From positions 1 through 64,000 of the forward strand of contig VTPC01090027.1 in assembly GCA_011009095.1 (NCBI GenBank): a stretch of 64,000 nucleotides of DNA, in the 5' to 3' direction. Positions 24,101-36,544 of the stretch are shown piece after piece. Positions within the stretch are counted from its first letter, which is position 1; the number at the start of each line of letters is the position of its first letter. The translations under genes and the position numbers were made by a program. Below the pieces are notes generated by a model. The model ran no database searches and was not told where the DNA came from. It was given only the letters and a program-made list of their open reading frames with translations. The stretch is from Ignelater luminosus (lineage: Eukaryota; Arthropoda; Insecta; Coleoptera; Elateridae).

Positions 24101-24579
24101 TTCTAAGCTCCCAGGAGCTACTTCAGCCTGTTTGGTAGACATGATTTGGCAACGACGTAGATCCCGTTTATTTCGCACTTGAACCTGGCATGTTAGTGCT
24201 TGCTGATGAGATAGGATGCAGCAGCGTTGACCGTGTTGCCAGCGCGGTTAGTAGTGTTGTAGCGTCCCGGTGGAAGTAGACTCTTCTACGGTGGTCGCTG
24301 ATGTTGACGATGGTAGCAATGCGAAGTGAACAACGTTTTGCGGCGAAGTCGTGTTTATGGTGGTGGGACCGTGGAAAGTACAGCTCCGGCGCTCGCCTTA
24401 ACCATTAGGGGAAACCACGGAAAACCCTAGTGAGAACAGTCGGCCCGAGGAAGTCCCGGGCCTCCCGTATGCACGCGTGGAGCGTAGATAGCTAGTCACG
24501 TTGCTCGGTTTTTCACGGTGGGCTAAGATGGGGATTCGAAATAGGTTATGGTGCGATGCTATCTGTAGATTAATGGAGT

Positions 24580-25120
24580 GTCAAAAAGAATGTCCATTAG
24601 ATTTGGTGGAAGGTTATCTGCACGTTTCATCATGACAGATGGTGAATGCTTGAGTTTCTTTCGGAATATTCTATGGGGTGGCGAAGCTGGGATTCAAAGA
24701 ATGTCGAGAACATGCTCTCTATTTTGTTCCACCACCCTGCTCACAAAGCGACCCCTCATAAATCCGAAGCGCACATCTACAGGAGGAATTCTGTCCTATC
24801 GCGGACTTTCTCCGAAGGGTGGAAGTGCTCCAAGCGAAAGACCCTCTTGCAGATGGCCCTTTCCTTCGGAGTCTCCTGATTGAATATGACAAATCGGTAA
24901 TCGATCACTGGTCTGATAAATGTTTTGTACATGAAGAGCAACGTCCTGGGGTGGCAGCCTGGAATGCCGTCGCTAAGCCTGGAGAGTAAGCCACTGCGCT
25001 GCTAAACAATGTCCAGGCATCGCCGCAACTCATCACTCTCTCTTAGCGTGGGAGTGAAGGTGATGCCAAGGTACTTAAGCAATGGCGAAATCAGGAAGTG
25101 CGAAGGAAGACGGAGGCGGT
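24580..25120 (-). pseudogene. Non-LTR retrotransposon RT C-terminal fragment
   Basis: On the minus strand, starting near 25115, one frame reads RLRLPSHFLISPLLKYLGIT, followed by FTPTLRESDELRRCLDIV, a stop, QRSGLLSRLSDGIPGCHPRT and LLFMYKTFIRPVIDYRFVIF. This is the LKYLGI block and the LL-(M/I)YK-xIRPxxDY thumb-region pattern typical of jockey/CR1-type LINE proteins. It continues as CKRVFRLEHFHPSEKVRDRT before stops accumulate near 24790. The LKYLGI codons lie at about 25061-25079. The plus-strand frames 24578-24883 and 24646-24879 are shadows of this. The upstream part of the RT is absent, probably because another fragment of opposite orientation begins at about 25130-25200. Confidence 0.68.
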
Positions 25121-25206
25121 CTTATAAGGCAACACAGTTCACCAAGAGAGGCCCACATAACGAGAAACTGTCGTGGTATCAGCAGGTAGGCTATGTTAGT
25201 TAAAAG

Positions 25207-25450
25207 ATGAAGCAGCTATCTCATAGGATAGGAGCGGCAGCACGCCTTGCCTGGGGATTTAAGCGAGAGACACTCCCGAGGGTCTAAGAAGCAGTTATAC
25301 AATTTGCGATGACATACGTGGCGGCTACATAGAAGGGCTACTTGAAAGTTAGGCAGATCAGGAAACTGCGCAGAGAATACTATTACTCGAGGCAGGGTGC
25401 GCATACGGAAACTGCGTTATTGTCAAGTCAGATACTGTCTATCGACCTAT
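25207..25450 (+). pseudogene. Non-LTR retrotransposon RT thumb fragment, opposite strand
   Basis: The plus strand reads HRIGAAARLAWGFKRETL and then PRV, a stop, EAVIQFAMTYVAAT, a stop, KGYLKVRQIRKLRREYYY and SRQGAHTETALLSSQILSIDL. This resembles the R1-type pattern ARxAWG-K-ETL-xxY-AVIxPxxxYxxxxW ... RKLRxxQR-xLLRxxGAYRTxSTxALxVxxGxLPxDL. The expected tyrosine and tryptophan positions are replaced by stops. It is therefore a second, independent LINE fragment facing the minus-strand one at 24580-25120. Sequence from 25500 to 26400 contains further GC-raised, non-satellite DNA that may be its tail, but no block is recognisable. Confidence 0.5.
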
Positions 25451-26940
25451 TTCTACAAAAAGTGGTAGCAAAAAAGTACTAGGAGGGCCGGTACTAGAAG
25501 AACTACGGGTAGGAAATTGTACAATCGTGAAACGCTGCCCTAGAATCGTGGGGATACCCGACGACACATGCAATCATCTCCACGAAAAAAGAAAAACAGA
25601 AAACCTAGAGAGCTGTGTACATCTACACAAATAGGTTGAGGATGAAAGACAAAAATGCGAGGGCGGCCTATGTTTATTTAAGAACCGAAAGAAATCGATA
25701 AGAGCAAACTTCACTTAGGATCGTGATGCTAAATCTTCTAGTGAGAGCTCCTGGCAATATTGTTCATTCGAAGAAACAAACATGCGCTTAGGAGATTCAT
25801 TATAAACATGGACAGCCGTGCAGCGCTCATGGTACTGACGGGAATGCAGAATCCTACAAAGCTGCAAACGAAGGTTTGAAAATCCAGGCGGATTCGTCAA
25901 GTCGAGTAAGGTATAATAGGGAAAAAAGAAGCGGCAATACTCAAAGCCGCATTTACCGAGACAGTTAAAAAAGTGATCGACCAGGAGATGCAATGTTAGA
26001 TGGAGGGAGGCAAACACGGGCAGACTTACAACAAAGTTAGAAAGAAAGGGAAAAAGTTAAATTGCTGATGGGCCAAGTGGGATTCTGTTCCTATTTGACT
26101 CGCATTTGCTACCTGAATGCGTGGAACCAGACACCGAGGAGCAAGTACTCTAAGATTCCCAGATAGAAGAGCGAAATAGGGGGAGGGCATACTGGAAACT
26201 AGCAGAGGCAAGATATCGTTGGCGGAGAAATGCCAACTTAGTAGTATTAAAGAATGCTGAGTCAAACTTCGAAAGTTCGCGGGAAGGTTCAGGCGCTTAA
26301 ACGTTGAGCAACTGAATCCTGGCTAGATAGTTTGAAGATAGGATTAATTAAGCAAGCACGCAGGCAGCTATATAAGAAGACGCCAGACATGACAACCTTC
26401 GAGGGTGGTCAATATCTCAAGCATCCCCGACGTTGAACCCTTGGTTTCCATTGGAAATCTCGAGGAACGGTACCAAAAAGAGCCGATTTTTCTTCTTTAG
26501 CTTCATTTTCACATATTTGCAGTTTATCAAGTTTCAATACAGCAGCTGCAGAATATTTTGAGGACAGGGCGCTGAATACTTATACTCTCTTTCAAGTTTT
26601 TATTCATCCCATCTTTTTCAGGTGTTAGGAAAAATGGAAGATTAGATGCGCAAATGGTAACAGATAACAAAGCTTCTTTACTTTACCACGGAGGGACAAG
26701 AAGGCGATGAACCCGTCGACACACAGAGACACATAACTTGCTTTTTCTCAGATTAAGTCCAGTTCGTATTAGTTTCTTTCGGGGCCGTAAAATTCTACAG
26801 ACACTTGCCCGAGTATTATTTCTTTCAGGTTCATACTCATTCGATTGGCCAACTGAGGGGAGCAGTGCAGCTGTGAGATTGGTCATAATGGAGAAGAGGC
26901 TGGGGATCAGGGCCATACAACGGCGGAATTATTATTATTA
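25451..26940. other. GC-raised region, probably degenerate LINE tail
   Basis: The base composition matches the LINE fragments on the left rather than the AT-rich background. I see no further domain. It ends near 26925-26940 with an (ATT)n run, a kind of tail used by several insect LINE groups, which fits but does not prove a 3' end here. Confidence 0.35.
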
Positions 26941-26974
26941 AAGCACAGTAGAGGATGTAGTACCGCAAGGTGGG

Positions 26975-27610
26975 GACAAACTTCCAAAGTCGCTTACAGT
27001 GGTTTGTCTTTACGGCCTGGTTTTATGATTTGGGTGTATGAAGAGAAACCCAGCAGCCCGGGTAAAGAATTTTTCCGATATCTGTTATCTGTCGTACTAC
27101 ATCTTGGGCAAATTCAACTACATTTTGAGCTGCTTTCTAGGGTGTTTGGAATTGCATCATTGGAACGGAAATGTCAAAATGTAAGCATTGTCTTAAGATT
27201 CAAAAAGAACTTGTAAAGATGCAGCTTTGTGGGTAAAAATCTAAGAGCAATATGTTAATAAACAATACAAAAGGTCTTTGAGCTTTAGTTGTTAGAAGTT
27301 AATCTCGTATTTTGCCTCATCACGATTTGGTTTCTTTAAACCACCTTTGTTGGTTAAACTCCTCAGAATTTTTCATCTTTTCTGCCCTTGTGCAAAGTAA
27401 GTACTGCTTCATAAAACAACCTTATCTACATTTTTGCTTCTTCAGTAAACTTCGCTTTAAGTCTTTTAAACTCTTAAATCTGAGTCAATTTAATTTTTTT
27501 TAAAACCTGAACATCTTGTGTCAGTAAAATCCATTTTAATGAAAAAACTTGTTTAAAAACTCAACTATATCTAACGCAACAGATGCATTAAGTGTAATTA
27601 TAAGTGAAGT
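26975..27610 (+). repeat. ~620-bp interspersed repeat, copy 1
   Basis: Shares ACTTCCAAAGTCGCTTACAG, CAACTACATTTTG, TGGAATTGCATCA, AAATGTAAGCATTGTCTTAA and CAGTAAAATCCATTT, in that order, with copies at 52545-53150, 53160-53390 and 54740-56390. The frames 27004-27216 and 27312-27503 fall inside and are not conserved in the other copies. Confidence 0.7.
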
Positions 27611-28330
27611 CCAAATGTAAGAAGAGAAACGCGATAGCGCGATGGTCACTTATGTGAACCGATGAACCTTAGCAACTGCTCTAGTAAGAAAGTATGAAAT
27701 CTAATTTTGCAATTACTTACTTTATGTACACATTTCAAGTTTTTTTAGTGATCTCCACTTCAGACATGCGAATTTAGGAATTCATTTCTGTACTCATGAA
27801 TTTTAAAGTGGTTTATCAAAAAAGAAAAGAAAGTTATTTTAAATATCAATAATATGTTATAAAAGAGACCTTACCTTGCTCATCGCCCTCGAGGGCCTAC
27901 CAATAGCCGTCAAATCTGCAAAAACAGAGAAAAATGTCAGTTACTGTCACTCTTTATGATAATTACCGTCGTGATGGATTAAAAGGAACGTTTCAAAATA
28001 ATTATTTGTGCGTGCGGATATGTATGTGGGAGCAAAACCAATTTTGTATACCTATAGATATTTTGCAAAACAGGGGTGCGTCATGTAAACTCTTGTCAGT
28101 TGAGTTAACGCAAACTTCTTTTCCCGCTAAATCCCAGTTGGGCTACTGTTTTATTCAGAGGAATTTAAACAAATGTCATAAGCTACTGCGAATAAGGATT
28201 AACCCGGCCACATGGTCTGTATATCATTTCGGGTTAATAAATTATAAATCGCATATACACGCACACACATCCACGTACACCCCTAATGTGTTTTTAATCA
28301 AATCTCTCATTATGGGCGTATCTTAATTTT
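27611..28330. other. No gene recognised
   Basis: Contains the longest non-repeat plus-strand frame of the window (27934-28326, 130 residues). It has no recognisable domain, and a frame of this length is expected by chance in 64 kb. Confidence 0.45.
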
Positions 28331-28900
28331 TAATAAATGGTCCAGCAGGGTTATCTGGACCCGATCCAACGGAGAAAGTGCAACATGTTCTCGCCTCTCT
28401 GGCCTTCTTTAGTTAATAAAATAGTGCGCGCCTCTTTTTAGAAAAGCAGCGCTAATTTTCTCCCTAGAAAGTCGTGCGCATGCAAATACAGAGAACGCGG
28501 TTGCCCAAATAATAACTGCACGCTCCTTGTCGGTGGTGGAGGCCTTCTCCCTCGCACTCGCCCCCGACTTGATCAATATCCCTCCTTGGGTCCCCTCCCC
28601 CCAGTCTTAATTAGGAGTCGGAATCTGTGGCGGACACACATAAGGGGACGCTAGACCAATATGCGCCCCAGCTCGCCCGTTTCCCTCGCTCGCTATACTT
28701 GCTCATTTATAACCGATTCATTTTGATTCTGGCCTTTATATTGCAGATAACGTGGAGCTTGTCAATTAAGTTCGGTCCTTTAGGAACTCGGCAAATTTTT
28801 TAATCACAGCACGCGCTCGAAGAATCACTAATAAGTAGAACGGAACCTTCTGTGGGCCACGATGTTATCGCGGCCTCCTCTGAAGATGCTCTCACTGGAA
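28331..28900. promoter_or_regulatory. GC-raised unique block, candidate regulatory DNA
   Basis: A compact block with far higher GC than its surroundings, no open frame of note, and no copy elsewhere in the window. It contains an octamer-type ATGCAAAT at 28480-28487, several homopolymeric C runs near 28595, and TTAATTA-like words. This texture is what conserved developmental enhancers of arthropods often look like. It is a suggestion only, with no direct evidence of function. Confidence 0.3.
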
Positions 28901-30525
28901 ATTCGCTATTTATTAACTCTTTTCAGTTTCAGAATTAAGACGTTTCTTTATCACAGGATTAAAATACGTAAGCTGAATGCTAAATAATGAGAAAGAAACT
29001 GATCTTCGAGTTTCGAAGCGAAAATTGTGGTTAACGGCAGGAAAACAATCTTTTTACAGTTATGGTTTCGATTTACAAATTTCTCGTTTTTAGTATTTTA
29101 AAATTGTCTAATGTCTAATAGGGAAGTCTTCTCGAAACTAAGAAAACTTAAAATATTAATTGACAGCTTACGATTTAGAATTAAGAAAGAAACTGAAATA
29201 CACAAAAATCCAAATCATAGAAAGATATGTTACATAAAGATAATAAAATTCATAAAAAATATAGTGAAGTAAGTAACAGCGTAGATTACAGTAAACTAAA
29301 TAGTCTTGGAGTCACACACATTAAAGTTTTCAGAATTGCTGATTATCTGTTTGGTGGGTTTCTATTTGGTCATTTAGACTTGCAGAATTCTTCAAACTAG
29401 ATTTTGTGGGCAAATTTATCTTTCTTTGATTAATGCAGACTTGCCATTGTAAATTATAAATACACGAAGTACATGAATTAGATCATGGACGCTCTTTACC
29501 AACTATTCAGTCAACCACTGAATGTTTAGATTGAAAATTCCTCTGTGATTGTGTTTCTGTTAACCGATTTGACTGATAAAGTCTGTACACTTCCAAACAA
29601 AAAAAAATCTTAAATTCTCAGTGCTTAAACAGTGTAATCGTCAAATTGAAAGACACAAAGATTCCCAATGTATCTTTCGAACACCGTGCATATAGTGTGA
29701 CAGATCATATGTAGAACAAACAAATAAATATTTATAACAATATGCCACTTGGGTCAAAAATCCGACTATATTTCTTGAAAACTTTCCATAAAGTGAAGAA
29801 CCCCTGAAAAATAAAATAAATAAATATTTCTTAATAACAACTACGTTAGAAATAAATTCTTTTACGAAATTGCTAATATTTAAATTTTGTCCACCTTCTA
29901 GTTTGATATCTTACGCTCAGCCTATGAACGAGCACCTCCCTTCCCTTATACTGCATTCTTTTTTTGCTTCTACTGCATGCCGGAGTCACACATGTAACTT
30001 TTTCACTTTGGCTTTGTGATATCTTCTCATTTATCTCGATTTGCTACAGCTCTCTAATGGAATAGAGACGGTAACATATTCATGTCTTTAATACAGTTGC
30101 ATCAGTACTGTATTTGTTAATTTTCTTTTTTCGTTACAGAGGGACTGGCATCCCTATTGCAGTAGAAAACTACTGAATAAATTCTGTGAAAATACAATTA
30201 AATCACAGCGCCCCTCCAAATAATAAAGTGCGGTATGCACATGAGAACAATTCATGTTAAACTTGGATGATTAATTCTTAATCGATTTATACATTAGCTC
30301 TTGATTTTATATTAAAAAAAAAGTTAAATTACGATTCTTAAATAACCAAATTCTTTTGCTGTTTCCCAAAACTCAAATATCTCTTTGTAAAGACGTACCC
30401 GATGGGAAAACTTGTGGAAATAGGAGGAATATATAAGTTAGTTGGAAATAATTGTTGCTTATATTATATATATTAAAACAAATAAGTGGCATTGAGCGCA
30501 AGTTTGAAGAAAGGGTTTGTCCCAA
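28901..30525. other. AT-rich, no gene recognised
   Basis: No tandem repeat, transposon motif or coding frame is visible. Confidence 0.5.
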
Positions 30526-30960
30526 CGGATTTTATTCTCTTAAGGGTACACCGCCAAGATCCTCTCCGGGATCTTAATATTTATTAATATCCGCGAAAGA
30601 CCCAGAGAGCCAGAAAAGCGAGGAGAAACGGCGGGATGGAAGTAAGAAAGCCTTTCAGTCGAAACTATTATTAGTAAAATGAAGGAGAAGCGTTAGGCTA
30701 GGTATTCAGAGAAGCCCGCATATTCAGGGGGGTCGTTATGCATGCACGAGTGACTGTAATCACGGGCCGGTGCAATCTGAGGCGCGCAGTGTTTTATTGC
30801 TCGTTCGCGGCTCATGAATTAGCGAAAGAAACCAGACGGCCGCGTTCGATAATGCCAAAAATAATTAATTACCTTCGATCGCCCCCGAAATGCTGGACGA
30901 TTTTTCAATAAGGGGCTGTCAGTTGCTCGGAAAGACTAATAAACTTTAAGGCAATATACT
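30526..30960. promoter_or_regulatory. GC-raised unique block, candidate regulatory DNA
   Basis: Unique in the window, GC-raised and without a frame. It contains AATAATTAATTACC near 30861, a homeodomain-type ATTA cluster, flanked by CG-containing words (GCGGCTCATGAATTAGCG, CTTCGATCGCCCCCGAAATG). Possible enhancer; unproven. Confidence 0.3.
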
Positions 30961-31795
30961 TCAGGAAAGCTTGCCCTCATACTTTCTCATTTCACTGACG
31001 TTTTAGGTAAATACCCCTATATAGTATGTGTGTGCAATTTAAATACCATAAATAATCCTAAATGCGTAACTTTTGATAACTTGACATTTTTTATAGAACT
31101 GCCTAGATTAAATAAACACAGTAACGTTTCTAGAACGAAGAAAAAACACAGAGCAAACAAGGTCATGATGTAATATTAAAGAACAATCAAAATGGGAATC
31201 CCTGCTATCATGCTCGTTCACTGGCGGTAGTATCTTGAATTATAACTCGTAACCCTTTTATAGCCTATCAGAGACCAATAAAAGTGCGTTTAAGTGCCCT
31301 TGACAAGTAATTCTCGTATGCCTACGATCTCCTTTAAACGCCCCCAGAAAACGAAGAGAATATAAAAAAGATTCGCCAACTTTGATTCCAATGCAAGATC
31401 AATTTATTTTCTTTCGATCATCTTTAAAACAGCCTTGGGGCCCATTCGCTTACTTTTCTGTAATTGAGATAAATTTTACCGTCTATCTTTCCTTAGAATT
31501 ATTCGAGCTTTCTTTCTAGAACTTTACCTTCTTTGTCTTTAAATGAAAAAAATATCAGATTGCCGACAAACTTATGGTTTCTATGTTTTCCACAGACAAA
31601 CCGATATTGTGCAATAGTGAGAATTCTGAAAAAGTTGCAAATAAAAAGTAAACTGACAAGTGACGAAGAGTGTAGAATTATCTCGAACATTCAATAACAA
31701 TAACAAGAAGTCTTATTTCCATTTGCAATGACCAGGAAAGTGCCCATATCTGTAGTTAAAAATGTGCTTTTTAAAGTGAATAGAGAAATAACCAA
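30961..31795. other. AT-rich, no gene recognised
   Basis: No features before the satellite begins near 31800. Confidence 0.5.
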
Positions 31796-31799
31796 AGGA

Positions 31800-34680
31800 A
31801 TAATATGCTTGTATCATGAAAAGGCCAACTTTAACAAGCTTTGTCGGTTGAATATAAAAATTTTAGAAAAACGACGTAAACGAAAACAATTCGGCAAAAA
31901 CTAGAAATTCGTATATAAAGATTTATGTTCTTGATCTGTTTTTAATTTTGCCCCATACATGCCCTTTTTCATTAAGTATGTATGAGGAATTTTCAAAGAA
32001 ATTTAATCCTGATAAACTTAGCCTTTTAAATAGTAAAGTTAAGTCAAGAAGATAAACGAAATAATTCAGCTAAAACGTGAAAATTCGCGTACGGAACTTT
32101 CAATTCGTCATCTCTCTTCAGTCTTCGTCCAAATATGCCTTTCTCCAATAAATATTAGACATTTTCAAAAACATTTAATCTTGAAAACTTAACATTTAAA
32201 TAGCAAAAGTTGAGTCAAGAAGATGAACGAAACAATTCAGCTAAAATGTGACAATTCGTATATGAATGTTGATTCAAACGTCCCTTTTTCCATTAAATAT
32301 TGGGAATTCCCAAACAAATCTAATCCTGAAAGCTTGGCCTTTTAAATGGTGAAAGCTGAGCCAAGAAGAAGAACGAAATAATTCATCTAAAACGTGACAA
32401 TTCGTGCTCGTGGCTTTATATTCTCCATCTCTCTTTACTTTTCGTTAAAATATGCCTTCCTCCATTAAGTATTAGAAATTCTTAAAGAGATTTAATCTTG
32501 AATGCTTGGCCTTTTAAATAGTAAAAGTTGAGCCAAGAAGAAGAACGAAATAATTTATTTAAAGCATGAAAATTTGTGTACGTGGTTTTATCTTTCCCAC
32601 CTTGGTTAAGTGTTGATCCAAACGTGCCTTTTTCTATTAAATATTAGGATTTCCCAAACAAATTTAATCCTGAAAGGTTGGCCTTTTAAATAGTAAAAGC
32701 TGAGTCGAGAAGAACGAAATAATTAATCTAAAGCATGAAAATTCGTGTACATGGCTTTATATTCCCCATCATGGTTTAGTGTTGGTCTAAAAGTGCCTTT
32801 TCCATCAAATATTATGAATTCCCAAAGAAATTTAATCCTGAAAACTTAACCTTTTAAATAGTACAAGTTGAGTCAAGTTAAAACAAGGAAATTCCTGTAT
32901 GTGGCTTTTTATTCTCCGTCTTTCTTTAGTTTTTGTCCAAACATGCCTTTCTCCATTAAATATTCGAAATTCCCAAAACAATTAATCCTGCAAACTTAAC
33001 CTTTTAAATAGTACAAGTTGAGTGAAGCTAAAACAAGGAAATTCGTGTATGTGGCTTTACATTCCCCATCTCTCTTTAGTCTGGGTTCAGACATGCCTTT
33101 CGCCATTAAATATTTAAAATTCACAGAGACATTTAACCCTAAAAACTTAATCTTTTAAATAGGAAAGTTGAGTCAGGATGATGAACGACATAATTCAGAC
33201 AAAATGTGAAAATTCGTGTACGTGGCTTTATATTCCCCATCGTGGTTTAGTGTTGGTCCAAATATGCCTTTCCCCATTAAATATTAGAAATTCTCAAAAC
33301 AATTTAATCCTGAAAACTTAATCTTTTAAAGAGAAAAACTTAAGTCAAGAAGATGAACGAAATAATTCAGCTAACATATGAAGATTCGTATACGTGGCTT
33401 TCTATTCTCCATCTTTCTTCAGTCTTCGTCCAACTATGCCTTTTTCCAATAAATATTAGAAATCCTCAAAACAATTTAATCCTGAAAACTTAACCTTTTA
33501 AATAGTAGAAGTTGAGTCACGAAGATGAACAAAATAATTCAGCTAAAACGTGAAAATTCGGGTACGTGGCTTTCAATTCTCCGTCTTTCTTCAGTCTTCA
33601 GCCATATATGCCTTTCTTAAATAAATATTATAAATTCTCAAAAACATTTAATCCTGAAAACTTAACCTAAATAGGAAACGTTGAGTCAAAAAGATGAACG
33701 AAATAATTCAGCCAAAACATGAAAATTCGTATCCGTGGCTTTCAATTCTCCATCTTTCGTTAGTCTTCGTTCAAATAGGCATTTCTCCAATAAATATTAG
33801 AAATTTCCAAAACAATTTAATCCTGAAAACTTAATCTTTTAAATAGGAAAGTTGAGTCAGGATGATGAACGACATAATTCAGCCAAAATGTGAAAATTCG
33901 TCTACGTGGCTTTATATTCTCCATCGTGGTTTAGTGTTGGTCCAAATATGCCTTTTCCATTAAATATTAGGAATTCCCAAAGAAATTTAATCCTAAAAAC
34001 TTAACCTTTTAAATAGTTCAAGTTGAGTCAAGTTAAAACAAGGAAATTCCTGTATGTGGCGTTTTATTCTCCATCTTTCTTTAGTTTTTGTCCAAACATG
34101 CCTTTCTACAATAAATATTAAAAATTTAAAAAAAATTTAATCCTGCAAACTTAACCTTCTAAGTAGGAAAAGTTGAGTCAAGAAGATGAACGAAATAATT
34201 CAGCCAAAACATGAAAATTCGTGTACGTGACTTTCATTCTCCATCTTTCTTTAGTCTTCGTCCAAATATGCCTTTCTCCAATAAATATTAGAAATTCCCA
34301 ACAAAATTTAATCCTGAAAACTCAACCTTTCAAATAGCAGAAGTTGAGCCAAGAAGATGAACGAAATAATTCAGCTAAAACGTGAAAATTCGTGTATATG
34401 CCTTTATTTTCCCCGTTTTTCTTTAATTTTAGTGCAAACATGCCTTTCTCCGTTATATATTAGGAATTCTCAAAGGAATCTTATCTTAACAAACTTAGTC
34501 TGTTGAATAGCAAAAAACATAAACGAGATGATTTGGTCAAAAAATAAAAATTTGTGTGCATCGCTTCATATTTCCCATTTCTCTTTAGTTTTGAGCGAAA
34601 AATGTCTTTTTCCAGGAGACGCTAGCCACTCCTTAATGAATTAAATCCTAAGAAAGTCAGTCTAGCTGTTGTAATTCTCA
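31800..34680. repeat. ~172-bp satellite array with higher-order structure
   Basis: About 17 units. The marker ATGCCTTT(C/T)TCC(A)TTAAATATTA recurs roughly every 172 bp from 31961 to 34598. Each unit also has TTTAATCCTGAAAACTTA, CCTTTTAAATAGTA, GTTGAGTCAAGAAGATGAAC, GAAATAATTCAGCTAAAA and GTGTACGTGGCTTT blocks. Three units (near 32871, 33020 and 34026) are shortened to ~150 bp by the same internal loss and share AGTCAAGTTAAAACAAGG or AGTGAAGCTAAAACAAGG. Matching variants recur at longer spacing: AGTCAGGATGATGAACGACA is at 33171 and again at 33855, 684 bp apart or about four units, so blocks of units have been duplicated together. Edge units at 31800 and 34600 are the most diverged, as expected at array ends. 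Confidence 0.93.
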
Positions 34681-34689
34681 TAAGTAAAT

Positions 34690-35300
34690 CTCAAAGAACT
34701 TTCTACATCAAGTTCTATTAGAAACACTTGTTAACATCCTACATACATCATTCAATAACCTTACCCTAATTTATACAGTTTGTGGGTTTACCCAATTTGC
34801 CTAATATAACAAGCTATTAAACCAACACACATGATCAGAAGCCACGACGCCAATATTTTACTTTTCGATAACCCATCAATACTTGTGCTTTTTTTAATGA
34901 ATGATAGTAATTAACAAAAGCACTTGTCGGAATGTCACCACAGCTGGTACCCATATACACACAAAACCCCCGACACTCCCCTCAACGTGTTCAACAATTT
35001 AATACGTCTAGAAATTCATAGCGGCAAGAAATTAGCTTTGCATTGAATTGGCCAACACACTTGCAAGGCTCCGGCGACGACGAACTAGTAGCAGCTACAA
35101 GTGACTGCCTGCTTTGAGGGAAATGACGGCTGCAGACGGCGGTTTCCAATATGCATTGAGTAACACCTGCAAACTTTGACCGCGTTGAATGCAACTTCTA
35201 CACAATGGAACAACTACATATACATCTACTGGACTTCATCAATAACTGCACGAATTCAATATGTCGTTGGCATATAACGAGATATGTATGTCTATAAATC
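34690..35300. other. No gene recognised
   Basis: A minus-strand 67-residue frame at 34991-35194 lies in a GC-raised patch but has no recognisable content. Confidence 0.45.
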
Positions 35301-35339
35301 ACAAACAATATTGTTTCGTACATGAGTCGTGGTTGAATT

Positions 35340-35720
35340 TTAAAAACAAAAAAGCCTAGAATGAATGGAAATTGTCACGTTCGTTCCATTTAGGGAAGTA
35401 CAAAATAATAATAGACGTTCTCAGTATCGCGCGCTAATTTTGAATAAATAATTTATCTTATGCATCATTAGAATTCCGCCGAATTGAATTCTGCTACATT
35501 CTTGGAGTAACCGACAAGTAGCTTAAAATGAAATAAATAATCTCGAATGGAGCGAGATTTCCAGGGGGCAATTTGCACTTTGGAAACCGCATCACGTAGA
35601 AATCTCTCCGTTTGGCGCGGTGACAACAGCGCGGTGGATGTCAGAAAGGGATTTAATTAAGGTGCTGTAAAAAGCTTCAGTCTGGAGACTTCTGGCAGGT
35701 GGGTGGAGAAAATGACTTAC
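35340..35720. promoter_or_regulatory. GC-raised unique block, candidate regulatory DNA
   Basis: Unique, frame-free and GC-raised between AT-rich flanks, with GCGCGCTAATTTTGAATAA near 35430, TGGCGCGGTGACAACAGCG near 35614 and GATTTAATTAAGG near 35650. Possible regulatory DNA on texture alone. Confidence 0.28.
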
Positions 35721-36540
35721 AGCCTGACTTTACTAATACTAAATTCCTTTTAGTAGGACGAACTAAACGAAAATATAAATATCTCTCTTACCTACAAGTA
35801 TTTGAATGACCTTTTTAGGTTCGCTATATGAGGCAACTATTAGTTTTTTTAACTTTTCGTTAGAAAATCTCAAATTACATTTTCTTAAAACCAGAAAGAA
35901 AGGTCAGAATCTCTCTTAAAATTTACCGTTTGTGATTAACATCTTGTAATCTAAATTAATGTAAAACAAGTTTAGGTTTTTCAGTATTATAAAAAATGCG
36001 CAACATTTTCATTTTCGTGAACCGACATTAATATTTTGCTAGATATCTAGTAATATTTATTTTTTATATTTAATTTCTCTTAAACAATGTCCTTTAGGTA
36101 AATAAATTTCTCCTAATATTGATGTTGCAGACAAACCGTGTTTATGTAGATTTCGCACATGTTTTAGTGCAATTCTTTCATGCTCGTTTATAAACCTTCA
36201 TATCTTCTTTTACCGCTTGGATCTCGTTGTAAAGTAACATAGGTTATTTATCAGACGCACTTTACTAAACAGGTAAGAGAACATATCTTTTTTCTTCTCT
36301 AAGTTTTCTTTTTTATGGTGACAAAATTACGAGCACAGTTTTGCTTTGTTTTCTCAATTGTGCAAATAACTAAGAGTTCACGGATTGCCATTAAACTTTC
36401 TTTTTTAAATTCTACTTGCTCTTGCTGATCTACTAATGAACCAGCACGACTTCGAAAAATGAATTTTAAAATTAGAATCTTCTTTAAGACTTTAAGAGTA
36501 ACTTGGTTTGATATTAAAGACAACAATTTAAGTTTCTCTA
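35721..36540. other. AT-rich, no gene recognised
   Basis: No coding or repeat signal up to the end of the mariner remnant. Confidence 0.5.
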
Positions 36541-36544
36541 GGTT

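Noticed and set aside
27934..28326. 130-residue open frame starting MSVTVTLYDNY
   Set aside because: No domain, signal peptide or splice context. One frame of this size is expected by chance in 64 kb across six frames.
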